Source of the DNA: Streptomyces sp. R33
GTDB taxonomy: Bacteria > Actinomycetota > Actinomycetes > Streptomycetales > Streptomycetaceae
Direction of reading: 5' to 3'
DNA length: 64,000 bases
Assembly: GCF_041200175.1 (NCBI RefSeq)
Contig: NZ_CP165727.1
Coordinates: 372,001 to 436,000 of the forward strand
The translations under genes and the position numbers were made by a program. Positions 60,569 to 64,000 of the stretch are shown piece by piece. The notes under the pieces were generated by a model. The model saw only the letters and a program-made list of their open reading frames with translations. It was not told the DNA's origin and did not search any database. Every line of letters starts with the position of its first letter. The first letter of the stretch is position 1.

Positions 60569-61939
60569 CTACTGCGATCGGCTGCTGTTCGACGGGCCGA
60601 AGAACTCGATCTCGGCTATGGCGACTTGCTTGTCGGGGGCAGTGCCGTAGGCCGAGCGCAGGTTGAAGCGCACGGCGGTGGTGTCGCCGACCCTGAAGGT
60701 ACGGCGCTGGCCACCGGCACCCTGGTCGAGGGTGAGCACGCGGGTGGTCGTCTTGCCGTCGGCGGTGGTGATCACGGCCTCGACGCGGTGCGGGAGGGCC
60801 GACTGGGAGAGCTGGTCGGCGCGGGTGGACACGCCCGGGGTGATGATGACGTCGAGCAGCCGGGTGGGCCTGTCGAAGCGGGCTTCGACCCACTCCCCCG
60901 CCCCGGACTGGCTGACCCCCGGGCCCCACCAGGTGTTGTTCAGCTTGTCGAAGACGAGCTGGGGCTCGTGCCCCGGGTAGGAACGTGAGGCCGCGATGCT
61001 GTCCGGCCCGACCGGGGTGCGCTTGGCGAAGTGATCGCGGACTGCGTTGACCGCGTCGCCGGTGTAGACGATGGCGGTGATCAGCAGGGCAAGCACCGAC
61101 GCCCAGAGCACCCAGGTCATGAGGTATCCGAAACCGCGCCGCAGCCGCGGCCGGTCGCCGGCCCACGGGGCCTCCCGGTTGCGGAAGTCCAGCATGCGGC
61201 GCCACCAGGGGCGGCGCACTGGGACCGCGGGGCCTTCGGAGAGCGGCATGGAGCACAGGACGCAGAAGTGCCGGTCCGGCCGGTTGGGCGTGGCGCACCA
61301 GGGGCACGGGACACCGCCCTCGGAGCCGGGCTCCCGGCCCGGAGTGCGGACCTGGGGGCGGTCCGCGAGGGGACGGCCCGGCAGTACGGGCGCCACGGAC
61401 GGTGTCACCGCCGCCCGCGCTTCGGGATCGGCGACGGGCACGAGCAGGGACCTGGCCCGTGCGGCGGGGTCGTCCGGGGAGGCGACCAGGGCCGCGGTGA
61501 GCATCGACGACCCCGCGCCGACGGCGGGGTCCGCCCCGGCCGTACCCGGCTCGGTGGCGCCCCGTCCGCCGGAAGCGGGCCTGGACGGGCTCGCGCCGTC
61601 GGAGTCTGCCTGCGGCGCCCGCGGCTCCGACCGGGCCCCGCCCCGGCCGGTCGGCGCCGCATCGGCGTCGGCGCGGTCGGCAAGCCCCGGGCCCGCATCG
61701 TCGCCGCCGTCGCTCCGGGCAGCGGCCCGCACGGTCTCCTCGACTCCGGCACCGGGCCGGTCGCCCGCTGCCGGGGCGGGGCCGGACGTCTCGCCACGCG
61801 TTTCCGTACGGTCGGCCCAGCTCAGCACCGAGCCGCAGGAGTCGCAGAAGGACTGGCCGGGTTCCGCCCGGGTGCCGCACTCGGCGCAGTTCGCGGCCCC
61901 GTCCCTCCCGGGACCGCGGGCAGGGGTCTGGCTGCTCAT
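60569..61939 (-). CDS. Zinc-ribbon membrane protein with predicted glycan-binding domain
   Basis: A 456-residue protein. N-terminal zinc ribbon CAECGTRAEPGQSFCDSCGS, a long disordered Ala/Pro/Gly region, then a second ribbon CPWCATPNRPDRHFCVLCSM. A transmembrane helix follows at about residue 300 (TWVLWASVLALLITAIVYTG). The external domain reads LNNTWWGPGVSQSGAGEWVE then ARFDRPTRLLDVIITPGVST, like discoidin/NADase-type glycan-binding modules. The ATG overlaps the previous stop (ATGA). Likely tethers CIS components or cargo to the membrane, or senses the cell surface (inference). Confidence 0.8.
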   Translation of the reverse strand: MSSQTPARGPGRDGAANCAECGTRAEPGQSFCDSCGSVLSWADRTETRGETSGPAPAAGDRPGAGVEETVRAAARSDGGDDAGPGLADRADADAAPTGRGGARSEPRAPQADSDGASPSRPASGGRGATEPGTAGADPAVGAGSSMLTAALVASPDDPAARARSLLVPVADPEARAAVTPSVAPVLPGRPLADRPQVRTPGREPGSEGGVPCPWCATPNRPDRHFCVLCSMPLSEGPAVPVRRPWWRRMLDFRNREAPWAGDRPRLRRGFGYLMTWVLWASVLALLITAIVYTGDAVNAVRDHFAKRTPVGPDSIAASRSYPGHEPQLVFDKLNNTWWGPGVSQSGAGEWVEARFDRPTRLLDVIITPGVSTRADQLSQSALPHRVEAVITTADGKTTTRVLTLDQGAGGQRRTFRVGDTTAVRFNLRSAYGTAPDKQVAIAEIEFFGPSNSSRSQ

Positions 61940-62499
61940 CTCTCGGGGTTCCTTTCGGTGGCGGTCACCTGGACCGTGTAGGGCATGTGGGCGGGGCGGG
62001 CCGCCGCCACGAGGCTGTCGAGCCGGTGTTCGTCCGCGCGGGTCGGGTCCGGCAGCCGCAGCACGACGCGCAGCCGCGGGCGGCATTCGCCGGGGACCGG
62101 TCCGAGCGGCCGGGCGCTCCAGTCGGCGCCTCCGCTCTCGCTGATCTCCGGTTCCACGCCGAAGGCCAGCCGGATCGCCTCGGACAGGCCGCGCCGGGTG
62201 CCTCGTACCCGGTGCAGATACACGGCGGCGGAGACGGCCGCCCGCAGCCGGTCCTCGGCTTCCGTGCCGTCGGTCTCGGCACCGACCCAGCCACCGAGCC
62301 AGCGGGTGAAATCCATCGGGGCCAGTACCGGGGTGAAGTAGGAGTCCAGGCAGTCCAGGACGGTGAGGATCGGAGCGAGGACCTCGTCCAGCCCCGCGAC
62401 GAAGCGCTGCGCCAGCTCGTCGTCGGCGAAGACCGCGGGCAGCATCTCGCCGAGGGGCGCGGAGGACCTCAGCCCGTCGATGGATCCCCTCGTGCTCAT
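61936..62499 (-). CDS. Phage tail protein I-like baseplate component
   Basis: A 187-residue protein: SAPLGEMLPAVFADDELAQR with FVAGLDEVLAPILTVLDCLD, MDFTRWLGGWVGAETDGTEA and RTRRGLSEAIRLAFGVEPEI (with the preceding VYLHRVRG). The 'LP..(Y/F)..D....RF...LDE.L.P......' opening and 'Y..RGT..GL...I.L..G' motif are those of the TIGR02242-type tail proteins that sit beside baseplate J in CIS loci. It overlaps both neighbours by four bases (ATGA), so the three genes are translationally coupled. Confidence 0.88.
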   Translation of the reverse strand: MSTRGSIDGLRSSAPLGEMLPAVFADDELAQRFVAGLDEVLAPILTVLDCLDSYFTPVLAPMDFTRWLGGWVGAETDGTEAEDRLRAAVSAAVYLHRVRGTRRGLSEAIRLAFGVEPEISESGGADWSARPLGPVPGECRPRLRVVLRLPDPTRADEHRLDSLVAAARPAHMPYTVQVTATERNPER

Positions 62500-64000
62500 G
62501 CGTCGTCTCCGATCACACGCACCCGGTGGTCGAAGGAGAACACCAGCGCCGGCGGTTCGAGGTCGATGCGCTCCGTGGCCTCGCCCCGCTTGCCGGTCAG
62601 CGGGTCCGCCGGATGCAGCAGGACCTCGTCGACCAGCTCCACGCCGGGCACACGCTGGAGCACCGCGAAGATCTCGCCGGCCTGGACCCTGCGGCCGAAG
62701 GGCCAGCCCGAACCGTCGGCGCCGCCGGTCAGCGGGTCGAGGTGGCGGTAGAGGGCGTCGTGCGCCTGCCGCCGCACCCGGTCGGTGTCCACGCCGCGGA
62801 AGGCGTGCACGGTGGCGACGACGGTGACGCCCTGGTAGAAGGGCGGGCCGACCGCCAGCCGCGTCCCGATGAGCCTGCGGTCGTTGAGATGGCGGGTGAT
62901 GCGCTGCAACAGGGCGTCACCGGGGACCAGTTGCTCGAAGCGCAGCCGCCCGCCGGGGTCCGGGACCGCCTGCGGGACCACCAGTACCCGTACCGCGTAC
63001 GCCCCGTGCTCGCTCTCCTCGCCCTCCAGGCAGGCGATCCGGGCCGTCTCGGGGGCGGCACGGCGCGCCAGCTCCTCGTAGTCGCGCAAGGTCACCGCAC
63101 GCTCGTGCGCCCGCAGGGTGATCGGCGCCCGCGTCTTGGCCTCCTGCACCGTCTCGCCGTCGACCCCGCCGCGCGCCGCCTCGCGGTTGACGACCTCGCA
63201 GACGTACGGGACGGAGGTGCGGAGCACCTGCACCGCGCCGCGCGCGACGTTCCCGGCCCGGCCGCCGCCCTTGCGGTAGCGGCGCGCCCGGACGACCGCG
63301 CCCTGTGGAGGTACCGCCCCGTACTGCCGCAGGGTGCCGTCCGGCTCCCGTACCGCCGGCCCGAAGGCGATCTCCCCGGTCGCGGCGTCGAGCGTGATGT
63401 GCCGGTCACGCGGGCCGGAGCCGGCGAAGTGGGGCACGACGTCCCAGTCCCGCCAGCCGTCGTCCCCGGCGGTCTCCAGCAGCACCGGCGGGTCATCGCC
63501 CACCACGGGCGCGTGGGCCAGCCGCACCCGCTGGCCGGGCAGCCCGGTGGACTCGCCGAGGACCTCGTCGTACACGGTCTCGGCGTGCACGACGCCGGTG
63601 GTACCGCCGATGGTGAACGCCTCCGCGGACCGCACGCTCGGCGATGTCGTGTAGAAGGGCTGGTCGGGCAGTGGTTCGGTGACCCGGCAGCGCAGCCAGC
63701 CGGCCTCCCGCCCGCCGGTGCGGGACAACACGTGCCCGCCGGGAACGTGCAGCACGGCCTCGCCCGGTCGGTTGAGGCCGCCGGTACCGTCCCGGTCGAC
63801 CTCGCACGCGGCCCAGCCGTCCTCGGTCCACGCCTCCCACACCAGCGGCGGCTGCCGCGGATCCACACCGACACCGTCGACCCGACTGTCCAGACCCAGC
63901 GCCACCGCACAGTGCGGCACGGCGGCGCTCAGCCCGAGCAGCATGCAGTCGCCGGGGCGCGGGGCCTCGGCGAAGCACATCACGTCCTTGGCCTCGGCGA
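62496..64000 (-). CDS. Putative baseplate assembly protein (gpJ-like), 5' end outside window
   Basis: At least 500 residues, open to the window edge and read leftward from there (EAKDVMMCFAEAPRPGDCML). Recognisable parts are GEIAFGPAVREPDGTLRQYG, VRARRYRKGGGRAGNVARGA, then ITLRAHERAVTLRDYEELAR and FGRRVQAGEIFAVLQRVPGV. The G.(R/A)GN(V/L) and 'P.TLR...RAVT..DYE.LA' motifs mark TIGR02243/baseplate J-type proteins, which form the wedge of the contractile baseplate. Its end overlaps the tail-protein start by four bases. Sheath, tube and AAA ATPase genes are expected beyond 64000. Confidence 0.9.
   Translation of the reverse strand, partial: AEAKDVMCFAEAPRPGDCMLLGLSAAVPHCAVALGLDSRVDGVGVDPRQPPLVWEAWTEDGWAACEVDRDGTGGLNRPGEAVLHVPGGHVLSRTGGREAGWLRCRVTEPLPDQPFYTTSPSVRSAEAFTIGGTTGVVHAETVYDEVLGESTGLPGQRVRLAHAPVVGDDPPVLLETAGDDGWRDWDVVPHFAGSGPRDRHITLDAATGEIAFGPAVREPDGTLRQYGAVPPQGAVVRARRYRKGGGRAGNVARGAVQVLRTSVPYVCEVVNREAARGGVDGETVQEAKTRAPITLRAHERAVTLRDYEELARRAAPETARIACLEGEESEHGAYAVRVLVVPQAVPDPGGRLRFEQLVPGDALLQRITRHLNDRRLIGTRLAVGPPFYQGVTVVATVHAFRGVDTDRVRRQAHDALYRHLDPLTGGADGSGWPFGRRVQAGEIFAVLQRVPGVELVDEVLLHPADPLTGKRGEATERIDLEPPALVFSFDHRVRVIGDDA

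Noticed and set aside
58882..60666. A 594-codon forward frame opposite the start of the giant protein
   Set aside because: Same antisense artefact. It runs over the junction of two real reverse genes.
1..64000. tRNA, rRNA, CRISPR array, replication origin or telomere
   Set aside because: No cloverleaf with anticodon arm, no rRNA stretch, no repeat-spacer array, no DnaA-box cluster or terminal palindrome set could be recognised. A covariance-model scan would be the decisive check.

Overview
The window is Streptomyces-like DNA: very high GC with strong third-position GC bias, a gas-vesicle (gvp) cluster, several CsbD, GlsB and Asp23-type stress proteins, and at the right edge part of a contractile injection system (CIS) locus with a DUF4157 protein. 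The many insertion sequences, transposase fragments and broken genes between about 11.5 and 48 kb look like the plastic arm of a linear chromosome or a large plasmid. That last point is inferred from gene content, not from a telomere or origin.

Left block (1-11.1 kb, well preserved). A leftward gas-vesicle operon (gvpO, gvpA, gvpF, gvpG, gvpJ, gvpL, the last cut by the window edge) faces a rightward pair: an acidic/lysine-rich polyampholyte and an SRPBCC protein with an acidic tail. Next come a CsbD protein, an envelope-stress set (AmaP, a DUF6286-like protein, two Asp23 proteins, a small membrane protein), a divergent ECF sigma factor, a protein joining an anti-sigma-like zinc motif to an Asp23-like domain, a third Asp23-like protein, a GlsB/YeaQ membrane protein and a second CsbD.

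Middle block (11.1-48 kb, mosaic). Complete or nearly complete IS elements of the IS701 (two), IS256, IS630, IS3 and IS5 families are mixed with remnants of IS701, IS5, IS256 and ISL3 elements and of a serine recombinase. Intact genes between them include a cation/proton antiporter, a cupin, a VOC protein, an ECF41-type sigma factor, a glycogen-binding-module protein, STAS and MarR-like regulators, a GT39-like membrane protein, a TetX-like monooxygenase, an S41 peptidase with a divergent ArsR-type regulator, and GNAT and DUF1330 proteins. A large two-P-loop ATPase gene is split by the IS3 element with a clean 4-bp target duplication. A polysaccharide deacetylase lipoprotein has an in-frame transposase tail.

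Right block (48.8-64 kb). Two tandem secreted Cys-repeat proteins (the second truncated) and a membrane-anchored von Willebrand A-like protein precede the CIS region. The leftward CIS genes present are a baseplate J-like protein (5' end outside the window), a tail protein, a zinc-ribbon membrane protein with a predicted glycan-binding domain, and a 1707-residue repeat protein. The DUF4157 protein converges on the last of these. The two large proteins share an N-terminal AGNAA motif and are the best cargo or effector candidates. Functions given for them are inference.
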